64,000 nt of DNA from positions 14,259 to 78,258 of the forward strand of contig CAJUDV010000005.1 of NCBI GenBank assembly GCA_910585385.1, read 5' to 3'. Source of the stretch: an uncultured Oscillibacter sp. (GTDB lineage: Bacteria > Bacillota > Clostridia > Oscillospirales > Oscillospiraceae). The notes beneath the pieces are model-generated. The model saw only the letters and a list, made by a program, of their open reading frames with translations. It was not told the origin of the DNA and searched no databases. Every line of letters starts with the position of its first letter. The first letter of the stretch is position 1. Below, piece by piece: positions 24,573 through 33,285 of the stretch. Position numbers and translations under genes: made by a program.

Positions 24573-25361
24573 TCACTTGTTCAGGCGGCGAACCAGCTCC
24601 TTCGATGTGAAGGTGGCCACATCGTCGGCGTAGGTGCCGGCGCCGAAGCCGGCGTCGTAGCCCAGCTCTTTGGCCAGGGCGTGGGTAACGCGGGCGCCGC
24701 CGCAGCAGAAGATGTACTTCTCCCGGACCCCCTCGGCCTCCGCCAGCTCAATGAGCTCGGTGAGGTTTTGAATGTGGACGTCCTTCTGGGTGACGGTCTG
24801 GGAGACCAGCAGCACGTCGGCATTGACCTCGGCGGCCTTGCGCAGGAACTCCTCGTTGGGGACCTGGCTGCCCAGGTTATAGGCCTCTACCATCTCATAG
24901 CGCTCCAGGCCGTAATGGCCGGCGAAGCCCTTGCGGTTCATGATGGCGTCGATGCCCACGGTGTGGGCGTCCGTGCCGGTGGACGCGCCGATGACCACCA
25001 TCTTGCGGCCCAGGCGCTCTTTTAAGAACTCGTCGGTCTCGTGCATGTCCATCACCTCGTCGGTGACGGTCTGGACCACGATCTCGTTGTAGTTGACGGT
25101 GTGGGTCAGGGAGCCGTAGACCACGTAGAAGGTGAAGTTCTCATCCAGCTTCTGCCGCAGGGCCACGTTGGGCTCCGACAGGCCCATCTTCTGGGCCACC
25201 AGCACGGCGGCCGCCGCGCCCCGGTCGTCGTCCTTCACCGGAAGAGTGAAGGAGGTCTGCACCTTGCCGTCGTTCATGGTGTCGCCATAGGGCTTCAAGC
25301 GGGTCAGGTCCAGGGTAGTGTCCAGGTTTTTATCGCGAATCTGATACAGTCCGGAGCTCAT
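24573..25361 (-). CDS. kamE: Beta-lysine 5,6-aminomutase, beta subunit
   Basis: Cobalamin-binding subunit of the adenosylcobalamin- and PLP-dependent enzyme that turns beta-L-lysine into 3,5-diaminohexanoate. The 262-aa protein has the base-off B12 motif STGTDAHTVG with the cobalt-ligand His133, and Lys144 in MNRKG, the PLP-binding lysine at the same number as in the characterised clostridial enzyme. The C-terminal FCCGGARVTHALAKELGYDAGFG completes the B12 domain. Its start overlaps the kamD stop. It is the enzyme that ties lysine fermentation to the cobalamin operon. Confidence 0.96.
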   Translation of the reverse strand: MSSGLYQIRDKNLDTTLDLTRLKPYGDTMNDGKVQTSFTLPVKDDDRGAAAAVLVAQKMGLSEPNVALRQKLDENFTFYVVYGSLTHTVNYNEIVVQTVTDEVMDMHETDEFLKERLGRKMVVIGASTGTDAHTVGIDAIMNRKGFAGHYGLERYEMVEAYNLGSQVPNEEFLRKAAEVNADVLLVSQTVTQKDVHIQNLTELIELAEAEGVREKYIFCCGGARVTHALAKELGYDAGFGAGTYADDVATFTSKELVRRLNK

Positions 25362-26956
25362 TCAGCGGCACCCCCTTTCATCATGGGTTCCAGGAACGGG
25401 TTAAAATAGCCCGGCGTTTTGCTGACAACGCCGTCCAGGCCCTTGCCGCCGTCGCGGGGGCGCTTGATGTCGGCGAAGATGCCCCGCTCCAGGGTCTCGA
25501 AAATGCCCAGCTGCTCGATCTGGCCCAGCAGGTCGGTAGCCTTTTTGAGCACCTCGTTGGCACGGGTCTGCATGATGCCGCCGTCCTTGAACACAATCTC
25601 GCCGCCCAGGTCCTGCATGGTGCGGAAGATATACTGGGCGTTCTGGATGGCCAGGAACCGGTCGGACAGGAAGGGGGTGTGGATGGCCTCGGTCATCATG
25701 CCCAGCAGGTGGATCTTCTGGCCGGTGAGGATGGTCACCATGTTGAACAGGGCGTCCTGCACGTGGCCCCGGAAGACGTTGCCGGTCATGAACTTGGTGG
25801 GAGGCATGTATTTCAACGGCGCGTTGGGGAAGATCTCCCGGGCCATCTCGGCCTGCGCCAGCTCATACAAAAAGCCGTTTTCCACATCGGGGTCAATCTC
25901 AAAGGCATGGCCCAGGCCCATCTGCTCTTCGGGCAGACCCGCCTTCAGGGCGAAGGCCTCATTGAGGAACTGAGAGGCCAGCACGGTGTGGGCCTCCTCC
26001 ACCGCGTCGGCGGTGGTGAGGTAGTTGTCCTCGCCGGTGTTGATCACCACCCCCGCGTAGGCGTTGATGGCCCGGGAGAAGGACTGGTCCACCAGCGTGC
26101 GCTGCATGTTGATGTCCCGGAAGAGGATGCCGTAAAGGGCGTCGTTCAGCATGACATCCAGGCCCTCGAAGGCGCCCATGGCGGCGATCTCAGGCATGCA
26201 CAGGCCGGAGCAGTAGTTGCACACCCGGATATAGCGGCCCAGCTCCTGGCCAACCTTGTCCATGGCCTCCCGCATAAGGCGGAAATTCTCCTGAGTGGCG
26301 TAGGTGCCGCCGAAGCCCTCGGTGGTGGCGCCGTAGGGGACGTAGTCCAGCAGGGACTGGCCGGTGGTGCGGATGACGGCGATGACGTCGGCGCCCTGGC
26401 GGGCGGCGGCGGTGGCCTGGGTGATGTCCTCGTAGATATTGCCGGTGGCCACGATCAGGTAGATCCAGGGGCCGTCCTTTTCGCCGCCGTGAGAGGCGAT
26501 GAAGTCCTCCCGGCGCTGGCGGCGGGTGCGGATCTTTTTCAGGCTCTCCTCCACAATGGGGGCCAGAGCGGCGTGAATGTCCGCCTCGGTGTGGACGGGC
26601 AGGGCCGTCAGGTCCAGACTGCCGGCGCCGACCTCCTCAGCCAGGGCCTGGGGGCCCTTGCCAGTCTCCACCATGGCGTTGCCCAGCCAGAAGGCGGCGC
26701 CCTGAGACAGCGCGCCCTTTTCCATCAGGTGATCGACGACCACGCTGGGCAGGGGCACGCCCAGGCTGTTCTCGCCGGTGATGTCCAAGGCCTCTCCGCC
26801 GCTGACACCGTCGATGCCCAGAAGCCGGCAGATGGTGCGCTCCACGGCCACGGTGGTGTAGCCGTCAATAAACCGCTGGGTCTCGTCGGCGACCTGGGCG
26901 GCGTGGGCGCGGGCCTGCTCTACCAGCTTAAAATCAAGGTTCAGTTTGGATTCCAA
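25358..26956 (-). CDS. kamD: Beta-lysine 5,6-aminomutase, alpha subunit
   Basis: Catalytic TIM-barrel subunit partner of KamE. The 532-aa protein starts (M)ESKLNLDFKLVEQAR, then GIDGVSGGEALDITGENSLG, VIRTTGQSLLDYVPYG, YCSGLCMPEIAAMGAFEG and LKYMPPTKFMTGNVFRGHVQD. The start must be TTG at 26954-26956, because an in-frame stop lies three codons upstream and no ATG is near. The ribosome site is weak (GGATGTGAG), so expression may depend on coupling or on the hairpin upstream. It lies 105 nt after kamA. Confidence 0.95.
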   Translation of the reverse strand: MESKLNLDFKLVEQARAHAAQVADETQRFIDGYTTVAVERTICRLLGIDGVSGGEALDITGENSLGVPLPSVVVDHLMEKGALSQGAAFWLGNAMVETGKGPQALAEEVGAGSLDLTALPVHTEADIHAALAPIVEESLKKIRTRRQRREDFIASHGGEKDGPWIYLIVATGNIYEDITQATAAARQGADVIAVIRTTGQSLLDYVPYGATTEGFGGTYATQENFRLMREAMDKVGQELGRYIRVCNYCSGLCMPEIAAMGAFEGLDVMLNDALYGILFRDINMQRTLVDQSFSRAINAYAGVVINTGEDNYLTTADAVEEAHTVLASQFLNEAFALKAGLPEEQMGLGHAFEIDPDVENGFLYELAQAEMAREIFPNAPLKYMPPTKFMTGNVFRGHVQDALFNMVTILTGQKIHLLGMMTEAIHTPFLSDRFLAIQNAQYIFRTMQDLGGEIVFKDGGIMQTRANEVLKKATDLLGQIEQLGIFETLERGIFADIKRPRDGGKGLDGVVSKTPGYFNPFLEPMMKGGAAE

Positions 26957-27016
26957 ATACGCTCACATCCAATCATCTGTTTATTGGGGGACTGGGGATA
27001 CGCAAACCGGGCTGCG

Positions 27017-27046
27017 CCCGCGGGTCCGCTTGGGCGGACCCGCGGG
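27017..27046 (-). other. Strong hairpin between kamA and kamD
   Basis: CCCGCGGGTCCGC and its complement form a perfect 13-bp GC-rich stem with a 4-nt loop. No T-run follows, so it is more likely an mRNA stability or processing element than a terminator. Confidence 0.6.
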
Positions 27047-27061
27047 TGGGACCAGTGAGGA

Positions 27062-28327
27062 TTATTCGTGGTGAACACGCTTGTGGCGCTCCAGATTGGC
27101 GGGCTCCATGGAGAGGGCCTGGCCCCGCTCCAGTCCGGCAACGCCCATGAGCTCCGTCTTGCGCTTGCCCTCACGCTCGGCCTTGCAGTATTCGCACTGG
27201 CAGGTCTCTTTGTAGTTCTCGGGCTCGGTGTAGGTGGTGATGACGCCCTCGTAGTTGCGGAGCACGACCTTATGCGGCGTCTGAGAGATGACGTACTGGG
27301 GCATAACGGGGGTCTTGCCGCCGCCGCCGGGGGCGTCCACCACGAAGGTGGGCACGCAGAAGCCGGAGGTGTGGCCCCGCAGAGCCTCGATGATCTCGAT
27401 GCCCTTGCTGACGGGGGTGCGGAAGTGCTCCAGACCCATGGACAGGTCGCACTGGTAGATGTAGTAGGGGCGGACCCGGATCTTGACCAGCTCGTTGACC
27501 AGCTTCTTCATGGTGTGGACACAGTCGTTCACGCCGGCCAGCAGCACGCTCTGGTTGCCCAGGGGGACGCCGGCGTCAGCCAGCATCTGGCAGGCCTTGG
27601 CAGACTCGGGGGTGATCTCGTTGGGATGGTTGAAGTGGGTGTTCAGCCAGATGGGGTGATATTTCTTCAGCATGGCGCACAGCTCGGGGGTGATGCGCTG
27701 GGGACAGACCACCGGGGTGCGGGAGCCGATGCGGACGATCTCCACGTGGGGGATCTCCCGGAGCTTGGAGATGATGTACTCCAGCCGCTCGTCGGAGCAG
27801 AGCAGGGCGTCGCCGCCGGAGAGCAGCACGTCGCGGATGACGGGCGTCTTGCGGATGTACTCGATGGCCTGATCCACCTGGTCCACGGGGAGTCCCGCGT
27901 CCTTCTGGCCGGCGAAGCGCCGACGGGTGCAGTGGCGGCAGTACATGGAGCACTGGTCGGTGATCAGCAGCAGGCAGCGGTCCGGATAGCGGTGGGTCAG
28001 ACCGGGGGCCGGGGAGTCCTCATCCTCATGGAGGGGGTCCAGCAGATCGGAGGCCGCCTGGTGCAGCTCAGACCCGGTGGGGACGGCCTGCTTGCGGACG
28101 GGATCGTGGGGATCGTCGGGATCGATCAAGGAGAGATAGTAGGGGGTAATGGCCATGCGCAGGGTGCCCAGGCAGGCCTTGACGCCCTCCTCCTCCTCGG
28201 GAGTCAGGGAGACGTACTTTTTCAGGTCCTCCAGGGTCTCGACGCGGTTTTTAATCTGCCATCTCCAGTCGTTCCACTCAGCGTCGGTGACGTGGGGGAA
28301 CAGCTCAGCGCGGCGGGAAACTTTCAT
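27062..28327 (-). CDS. kamA: Lysine 2,3-aminomutase
   Basis: Radical SAM, PLP-dependent enzyme converting L-lysine to L-beta-lysine, the first step of the pathway. The 421-aa protein has the cluster motif CSMYCRHC (Cys126, 130, 133), a SAM-binding GGD (LLSGGDALL), Asp294 and Asp331 that match the lysine-binding aspartates, and PLP Lys338 in PGGGGKTPVMPQY. Cys269 plus Cys376/378/381 match the subunit zinc site of the clostridial enzyme. Every key residue of a bona fide lysine 2,3-aminomutase is present. The start ATG follows GGAGGTAACCC; it lies 56 nt after kdd. Confidence 0.96.
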   Translation of the reverse strand: MKVSRRAELFPHVTDAEWNDWRWQIKNRVETLEDLKKYVSLTPEEEEGVKACLGTLRMAITPYYLSLIDPDDPHDPVRKQAVPTGSELHQAASDLLDPLHEDEDSPAPGLTHRYPDRCLLLITDQCSMYCRHCTRRRFAGQKDAGLPVDQVDQAIEYIRKTPVIRDVLLSGGDALLCSDERLEYIISKLREIPHVEIVRIGSRTPVVCPQRITPELCAMLKKYHPIWLNTHFNHPNEITPESAKACQMLADAGVPLGNQSVLLAGVNDCVHTMKKLVNELVKIRVRPYYIYQCDLSMGLEHFRTPVSKGIEIIEALRGHTSGFCVPTFVVDAPGGGGKTPVMPQYVISQTPHKVVLRNYEGVITTYTEPENYKETCQCEYCKAEREGKRKTELMGVAGLERGQALSMEPANLERHKRVHHE

Positions 28328-28383
28328 GATGGGTTACCTCCACTTTTTATTTCGCGGGCCGGACCCGCGTCCGGGGGAGAGGA

Positions 28384-29427
28384 TCAGACGTACTTCTCCT
28401 CGAACAGCTTGCGGAGCTTGGCGTTCTCGCGGATGACGCCCAGGGTGATCTCGGCGTGGTCCTTGGTGTAGCCGTTGCCCACGATCATGGTGACGTCCTT
28501 GCCGATGCCCTCGGCGCCCAGAGCCGCCTTGGTAAAGGAGGTGGCCATGGAGAAGAAGTACACCAGGCCGTCGTCACGGACGGGCAGGATGGCGGACATC
28601 TCGCAGCTCTCGATGTTGACGCAGCAGATGGAGATATCGTACTCCTTGCCGTCGTTGGCGGCCAGAGCGGCCTCCATCACGTCCACGGGACGGGTGCAGT
28701 CGGCCACAACGATGTCGGTGTACACGCCCAGCTCCTTCAGGTCGGCAACCTGCTTGGGGTTGCGGACAACGCCGATGACCTTGCCGTTGGGGCCGACCTT
28801 CTTCATGGCCTCGTAGCCGCAGAGCACGCCGGACTTGCCGTTGGCGCCCAGAATCAAAACGCTGTCGCCCTCCTTGGGGAGCTTCCGGGCCTGGGCGGGA
28901 GCGCCGGCCACGTCCAGAGCGGCCAGGGCCAGGGGCTCGGGCATATCCTCGGGCATCTTGGCGTAGATGCCGCTCTCAAACAGGATGGCCTGGGCGTCCA
29001 CGTCCACGCGGTCGATCTCCTTGTGGATGGCCTTGATCTTGTTGATCTTCAGGGGGGTCAGGGACAGGGACACCAGGGAGACGATCTTGTCGCCCTCTTT
29101 CAGGTCGATCTTGCCCTTGAGGTCGTCGCCGATCTTGGCGACGTTGCCCATGAACATGCCGCCGGAGCCGGTGACGGGGTTCTGCTGTTTGCCGCGCTCG
29201 GCCACGATGCCCATAATCATCTCGCCGATCTTGGTCTCATCGCCGCCGCAGGCGTCGGAGATCTGGGTGAAGGAGGCGGAGTCGATGTTCAGAGCGGTGA
29301 CATTGCAGAGAATCTCGTTGGAGTAGATCTCATCCATATTGTTGTCGATCTTCTGGGCGGCCTGGGTCAAAACGCCCTTGGGCTCGATGACGCGGTGGGT
29401 TCCGTACTTGTTGCCTTTCTTCTGCAT
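28384..29427 (-). CDS. kdd: L-erythro-3,5-diaminohexanoate dehydrogenase
   Basis: NAD(P)-dependent oxidation of 3,5-diaminohexanoate to 3-keto-5-aminohexanoate. The 347-aa protein starts MQKKGNKYGTHRVIEPKGVL and has the dinucleotide-binding stretch VLILGANGKSGVLCGYEAM, followed by VIGVVRNPKQVADL. This matches the family in lysine-fermenting clostridia and fusobacteria. The ATG at 29425-29427 is preceded by TGAGGAGG. It lies 97 nt after kce. Confidence 0.95.
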   Translation of the reverse strand: MQKKGNKYGTHRVIEPKGVLTQAAQKIDNNMDEIYSNEILCNVTALNIDSASFTQISDACGGDETKIGEMIMGIVAERGKQQNPVTGSGGMFMGNVAKIGDDLKGKIDLKEGDKIVSLVSLSLTPLKINKIKAIHKEIDRVDVDAQAILFESGIYAKMPEDMPEPLALAALDVAGAPAQARKLPKEGDSVLILGANGKSGVLCGYEAMKKVGPNGKVIGVVRNPKQVADLKELGVYTDIVVADCTRPVDVMEAALAANDGKEYDISICCVNIESCEMSAILPVRDDGLVYFFSMATSFTKAALGAEGIGKDVTMIVGNGYTKDHAEITLGVIRENAKLRKLFEEKYV

Positions 29428-29524
29428 GGTGGTGTTCCTCCTCAAAAAATTTTGTATGGTAAGATTTATGGTATGAACAAAATGATGAAATGGAATGGCT
29501 GAGCCGTGGGGAAGCGGCGCTTCC

Positions 29525-30346
29525 TCACTTGGTCAGGGACAGGATCTTCCGGGCCTCGTCGGGGGTGGCGATCTCACGGCCCAGGAGCTTGGCCAGGGCC
29601 ACGACCTTGGCAACCAGCTCGCCGTTGGAGGCGGCCTTGCGGCCCCGCTCTAAGTAGATATTGTCCTCAAAGCCCACACGGACGTTGCCGCCCATGACGA
29701 TGCCGGCCGCGGCCATGGGCCACGCGCCGCGGCCCACGCCGGTGACGGTCCAGGTGGACCCGGCGGGGATTTTGTTGACCAGATAGTCCAGATTGCCCAC
29801 GGTGGCGGGGGTGCAGCCGTTGACGCCCAGCACAAAGTTGAACTGCATGGGGGCGGCGGGGACCAGGCCCTTGGCGGCCATGTTCAGCACGGTATCCAGA
29901 TGGCCGATCTCAAAGCACTCATACTCAGGCTTGATGTTGTTCTCCAGCATCCGCTTGCCAAAGGCCCGCATGGTGGGCATGTCGTTGACGAAGATGTCGT
30001 CGCCGAAGTTGCAGGTGCCGCAGTCCAGCGTGGCCATCTCGGGGAAGAGCTCTGTGGGCTGCAGGCGCTCCTCCGGAGTCATGCCGGTGGCGCCGCCGGT
30101 GGAGGGGATGAGGATTACGCCGGGGCAGGCCTCCCGGATGGCGTCCAGAACGACACGGAAACGCTCCTTGTCCTGAGTCGGGGTTCCATCGTCCCAGCGG
30201 ACGTGGACGTGGATAACAGCGGCGCCGGCCTCAAAGGCGCTCTTCGCCTCCCGCACCATCTCCTCCACCGTGTAGGGGACGGCGGGGTTGTGCTCTTTGG
30301 TAACCTCGGCTCCGCAGATGGCTGCTGTGATGATGAGTTTCTCCAT
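29525..30346 (-). CDS. kce: 3-keto-5-aminohexanoate cleavage enzyme
   Basis: Condenses 3-keto-5-aminohexanoate with acetyl-CoA to give 3-aminobutyryl-CoA and acetoacetate. The 273-aa TIM-barrel protein (BKACE family) has the zinc-binding IHVHVR motif (His46, His48), LIPSTGGATGMTPEERL and VTGVGRGAWPMAAAG. It is the first gene behind the lysine riboswitch. Kce products feed both Kal (3-aminobutyryl-CoA) and AtoDA (acetoacetate). Confidence 0.95.
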   Translation of the reverse strand: MEKLIITAAICGAEVTKEHNPAVPYTVEEMVREAKSAFEAGAAVIHVHVRWDDGTPTQDKERFRVVLDAIREACPGVILIPSTGGATGMTPEERLQPTELFPEMATLDCGTCNFGDDIFVNDMPTMRAFGKRMLENNIKPEYECFEIGHLDTVLNMAAKGLVPAAPMQFNFVLGVNGCTPATVGNLDYLVNKIPAGSTWTVTGVGRGAWPMAAAGIVMGGNVRVGFEDNIYLERGRKAASNGELVAKVVALAKLLGREIATPDEARKILSLTK

Positions 30347-30360
30347 TTGGTACCTCCCAC

Positions 30361-30480
30361 AAAAAAACTTGGAGTGCCATCCTACACCGCATATTCATAT
30401 ACGCGGAGTTAGGATAGCGCTCCATAAACACAAGGGACTATTTATGCCATACAGGAGCGCGCAAACACTACTTCCGCAGG
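30361..30480 (-). terminator. Expression platform and terminator of the lysine riboswitch
   Basis: On the minus strand, GGAGCGCTATCCTA (30426-30413) pairs with TAGGATGGCACTCC (30384-30371) with one mismatch, enclosing an 8-bp inner stem, and is followed by AAG and seven T residues (30361-30367): an intrinsic terminator. Upstream, GGCATAAATAG (30448-30438) can pair with the 3' strand of aptamer P1, and GCGCTCC (about 30455-30461) can pair with GGAGCGC of the terminator. These alternatives are mutually exclusive. Confidence 0.75.
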
Positions 30481-30654
30481 CATAAATAGCACTCCATGCT
30501 TTTCATGACAAACCGCACGCTCTGGGCGTACAGGTCCAAGAGGGGAGACGGCATCTCACACCCTCTTTCGGCGGAACAAATATTCACAGATCACATTGGA
30601 CTTGCCTGCCCTTTTCATTGATCCGCTACCTCAAGCTCCGCGCCTCTATCCATG
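30481..30654 (-). promoter_or_regulatory. Lysine riboswitch (L-box)
   Basis: The 174-nt minus-strand leader has the lysine-aptamer signatures in order: GATAGAGGCGCGG, GGTAGCGGAT, ATGAAAAGGGC, CCGCCGAAAG, CTTGGACCTGT, TTTGTCATGAAAAG and TGGAGTGCTATTTATG. The ends CATGGATAG (30654-30646) and CTATTTATG (30489-30481) form helix P1. Length and order agree with the known class. It stands before the lysine catabolic operon, not a biosynthetic gene. Confidence 0.83.
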
Positions 30655-30677
30655 CTTTATTCACTTTGCCCAAAAAC

Positions 30678-30706
30678 AGTATAATCGAAATAGCGCCTTT
30701 TGTCAA
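30678..30706 (-). promoter_or_regulatory. Promoter of the kce-kdd-kamADE operon
   Basis: Near-perfect minus-strand sigma-A promoter: TTGACA (30701-30706), 17-nt spacer, TATACT (30678-30683). Transcription would start about 17 nt before the lysine riboswitch. Confidence 0.87.
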
Positions 30707-30778
30707 GTTTTTTCATATTGTCGGTTTTGCATGATTTTTCCATGCAATTTTTGGCAGACATATCTTTCCAGCGGGACC

Positions 30779-32278
30779 TCACAGATCGGCCTGGAAGAGC
30801 TCCATCAGAGCCGGTTCCAGGTCCAGCAGGCGGCAGACCCGCAGGGCGTCCCTGGGGCAGGGCGCGCCGGGGGGAGCGCTCATCAGGCGGTAGTCCATTC
30901 GCCGGGCGATGCGGCTGCGGGGATCGTCCTCCTCGTCCCCCTGAATCTCCCGGACCAGCCCCGCCACCTGGTAGTGGGCGCCGGCCACATCGGAGACGCC
31001 GTCGTAGTGGGTGGTCATCAGGGCCACGCAGTCTAGGGTGCCCAGGTATTGCACCAGGGCCCGGGCCAGGGCGGCGCCCTCCTGGGGATTGGTGCCCCGG
31101 GCGAACTCGTCCAGGGCCAGGAAGAACCGCTGGCCCCGGGTGCGCTGGAGCAGCCGGTCCAGCAGGTGGACCTCCCGCCCGAAGGAAGAGAGGCCTCCGG
31201 AGCCGGGGCCGGTGTCCGCCAGGATCAGGGCCACCTCGTGGAACAGGGGCAGCCGGGCGGAGGCCGCGAAAACGAAAAAGCCGCACTGGCACAGCAGCAG
31301 GCTCAGCACAGCTGAGCGCAGGGAGACGGTCTTGCCACCCATGTTGGCCCCGGTGATGACGGCGCAGCCGGTGGAGAGCTCCAGGTCCAGCTGGGTGAAC
31401 GCCCCCCCCCGCTGGGCAAGCTCCTCGGCCACCTGGGGGTGGCGCAGGCCCCGGAGGGAGATCTCCGCCCCGCCGGAGAGCACGGGCCGGACGCAGCCGT
31501 ACCGCTTGGCAAGTTTCGCCTTGGCCAGGAACAGGTCCAGCCGGCCCAATGCCTCCATGTTAGCCAGGAAGTCTGTCCGGCGGGCCATGAGGCGCCGGGT
31601 GAGGCCCCGCCGGACCTCCAGCTCCAGCAGGTCCTCCTGCACGGTGAGGCGGTGGCGCTGGTCCAGGAGGGCGGCCCTCTCCTCCTCGCCGGCGGCGCGG
31701 ATGGCCCGCTCCAGGGCGGTTTTCTCCGCCCGCAGGGGACCCAGGCCGGGGTGGTAGGCCTCCGACACGGAGAACGCCGGCAGGCGGCGTCCGTCGGGGT
31801 CCAGCAGGTCCAGGGACTCCGCCATGGGCAAAAAGGCCAGGTCCTGGAAGGGCGGCAGCTTGGCGTAGGCCTGGGTCAGCTGCTCCAGCGTCACCAGGAA
31901 GTGCTTGATCTCAAAGAGCTCCACCAGGTCGAAGGGGTTCTCCGGGTCCCGGTCCAGGGAGCCGCGGATGTCGTGAAACAGGGGGAGGCACCGGGTGAGC
32001 CCCCGGAGAAGGGCGGCGGCGTCCTTGAGGGTCGCCGGGTCCAGCCGGGGGGCGCCGCAGCAGCAGGGCGCTGTCTCCGCAGGGGCGGAGCCGGCGGCGT
32101 TCCAGAGCTCCAGGGCCAGGGCCACGTTGTTCAGCTCCGTCTCCAGGGCGGCCTCCTCCCCGGGGGCGTACCACCGCAGAGCCCGGGCGGCGGCGCGGCC
32201 AAAGGGCGACATGGGGGTCAGCCGCTCCAGCACCCACTGGAGACCGGATTCCTCCCGCAGTTCAAGGGTCAGTTCCAT
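30779..32278 (-). CDS. kamC: KamC-type MutS-like ATPase
   Basis: The 499-aa protein is MutS-like in its C-terminal half: Walker A TGANMGGKTVSLRS, Walker B RFFLALDEFARGTNPQEG and the MTTHYD switch. The N-terminal half is helical and lacks a mismatch-recognition domain. Such genes (kamC) accompany lysine aminomutases in clostridia and fusobacteria, where they are thought to help maintain or reactivate the cobalamin enzyme; that role is not shown here. It starts 2 nt after kamB. No clear terminator follows before the kce promoter. Confidence 0.85.
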   Translation of the reverse strand: MELTLELREESGLQWVLERLTPMSPFGRAAARALRWYAPGEEAALETELNNVALALELWNAAGSAPAETAPCCCGAPRLDPATLKDAAALLRGLTRCLPLFHDIRGSLDRDPENPFDLVELFEIKHFLVTLEQLTQAYAKLPPFQDLAFLPMAESLDLLDPDGRRLPAFSVSEAYHPGLGPLRAEKTALERAIRAAGEEERAALLDQRHRLTVQEDLLELEVRRGLTRRLMARRTDFLANMEALGRLDLFLAKAKLAKRYGCVRPVLSGGAEISLRGLRHPQVAEELAQRGGAFTQLDLELSTGCAVITGANMGGKTVSLRSAVLSLLLCQCGFFVFAASARLPLFHEVALILADTGPGSGGLSSFGREVHLLDRLLQRTRGQRFFLALDEFARGTNPQEGAALARALVQYLGTLDCVALMTTHYDGVSDVAGAHYQVAGLVREIQGDEEDDPRSRIARRMDYRLMSAPPGAPCPRDALRVCRLLDLEPALMELFQADL

Positions 32279-32280
32279 GG

Positions 32281-33285
32281 TCAGTCCTCCTTCTCGTTTA
32301 CGTTCACCACCGGCAGGGTCAGGGCCTGCCGGAGGGCGTCTTCAAATTTCTCGGGCTGAAAGTGCCAGCCGTAGGCCGACCAGGGGTTGGCCCCCACGGC
32401 GGCGATGGAGAGTTCCCGCCGGACCACCAGGGTTCCCCCGGCGCGGGTGAAGAGCTCCAGCACGTTCCGTCCCGCCAGAACGTGGGTGGCGTCCGCCGCC
32501 GCCAGGGTGATGGGAGCGCCGCGGCGGGCCAGGGTTTTCAGCAGCGGGTCGGTGACGCCGCCGGCCACCCACAGGACACACTGTTCCCGGGGGAGCTTGT
32601 TCCAGCGGGGCAGGCCGTTTTCATCCAAAGGCAGCTCCCAGGCCTCCCCGCCGGGGCCGAAGAGGGCGAAGCGCGCCCCGCAGCGGTCCAGGGCGGCGGC
32701 CAGGCCAGGAGAGGCGGGCCTCCGGCTGGAGAAGAGGCGGCAGACGTGGGCCGTCTCCGCCACCACCAGGTCCATGTTCCGGTCCAGGGAGGCACCGGTG
32801 CACAGAATGGCGGCGCCCTCCACCCCGGCCCCCGCCAGGGACTTTCGCCCGGCGGCGCCGTCGATGAGCGTCCGGTCCGCCCCCAGGGCGGTGAAGCTGG
32901 CGCACAGGGGCTTCAATTGTCCGGCGGCGGAGGGGCCCGCCAGCTGGATATAGCCATCGGACAGGGCGCGGAACACCGCCACCTCCCCCAGAGGGGTCAT
33001 GACCCCGGTGAGGGCCGTCACTTCCAGGGTGACATCACACAAGCTCATCATGCCACGGGCGGTGGCGAACAGATCCCCCCGCTTAATGTAGAGGTCCGGC
33101 TTCTCCGTGCCGGTTACAAGGTCTGTGGCCTCGCCGTCCCGGCCCACGGAGGTGAGGCCCAGGCACTCGTCCTCCAGTTCGGCCATCAGGCGGCGCAGGG
33201 CGGTGGTCTTGCCCGCGTTTTTACACAGGCCGATGGCCGTCACCATCGGCGCGTCCCCCACCAGGGGGGCCAGAATCTTTTTCAA
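32281..33285 (-). CDS. kamB: KamB-type P-loop accessory protein
   Basis: The 334-aa protein carries an N-terminal P-loop GLCKNAGKTTALRR (about 19-32) and no transmembrane segment. The remainder has DGAAGRKSLAGAGVEGA and TLAAADATHVL, matching the KamB family found with 5,6-aminomutase genes. It is presumed to work with KamC in aminomutase upkeep. The start is TTG at 33283-33285, overlapping the hxlR stop, with GGAGGTG 8 nt upstream. Longer in-frame sequence upstream overlaps hxlR and is rejected. Confidence 0.83.
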   Translation of the reverse strand: MKKILAPLVGDAPMVTAIGLCKNAGKTTALRRLMAELEDECLGLTSVGRDGEATDLVTGTEKPDLYIKRGDLFATARGMMSLCDVTLEVTALTGVMTPLGEVAVFRALSDGYIQLAGPSAAGQLKPLCASFTALGADRTLIDGAAGRKSLAGAGVEGAAILCTGASLDRNMDLVVAETAHVCRLFSSRRPASPGLAAALDRCGARFALFGPGGEAWELPLDENGLPRWNKLPREQCVLWVAGGVTDPLLKTLARRGAPITLAAADATHVLAGRNVLELFTRAGGTLVVRRELSIAAVGANPWSAYGWHFQPEKFEDALRQALTLPVVNVNEKED

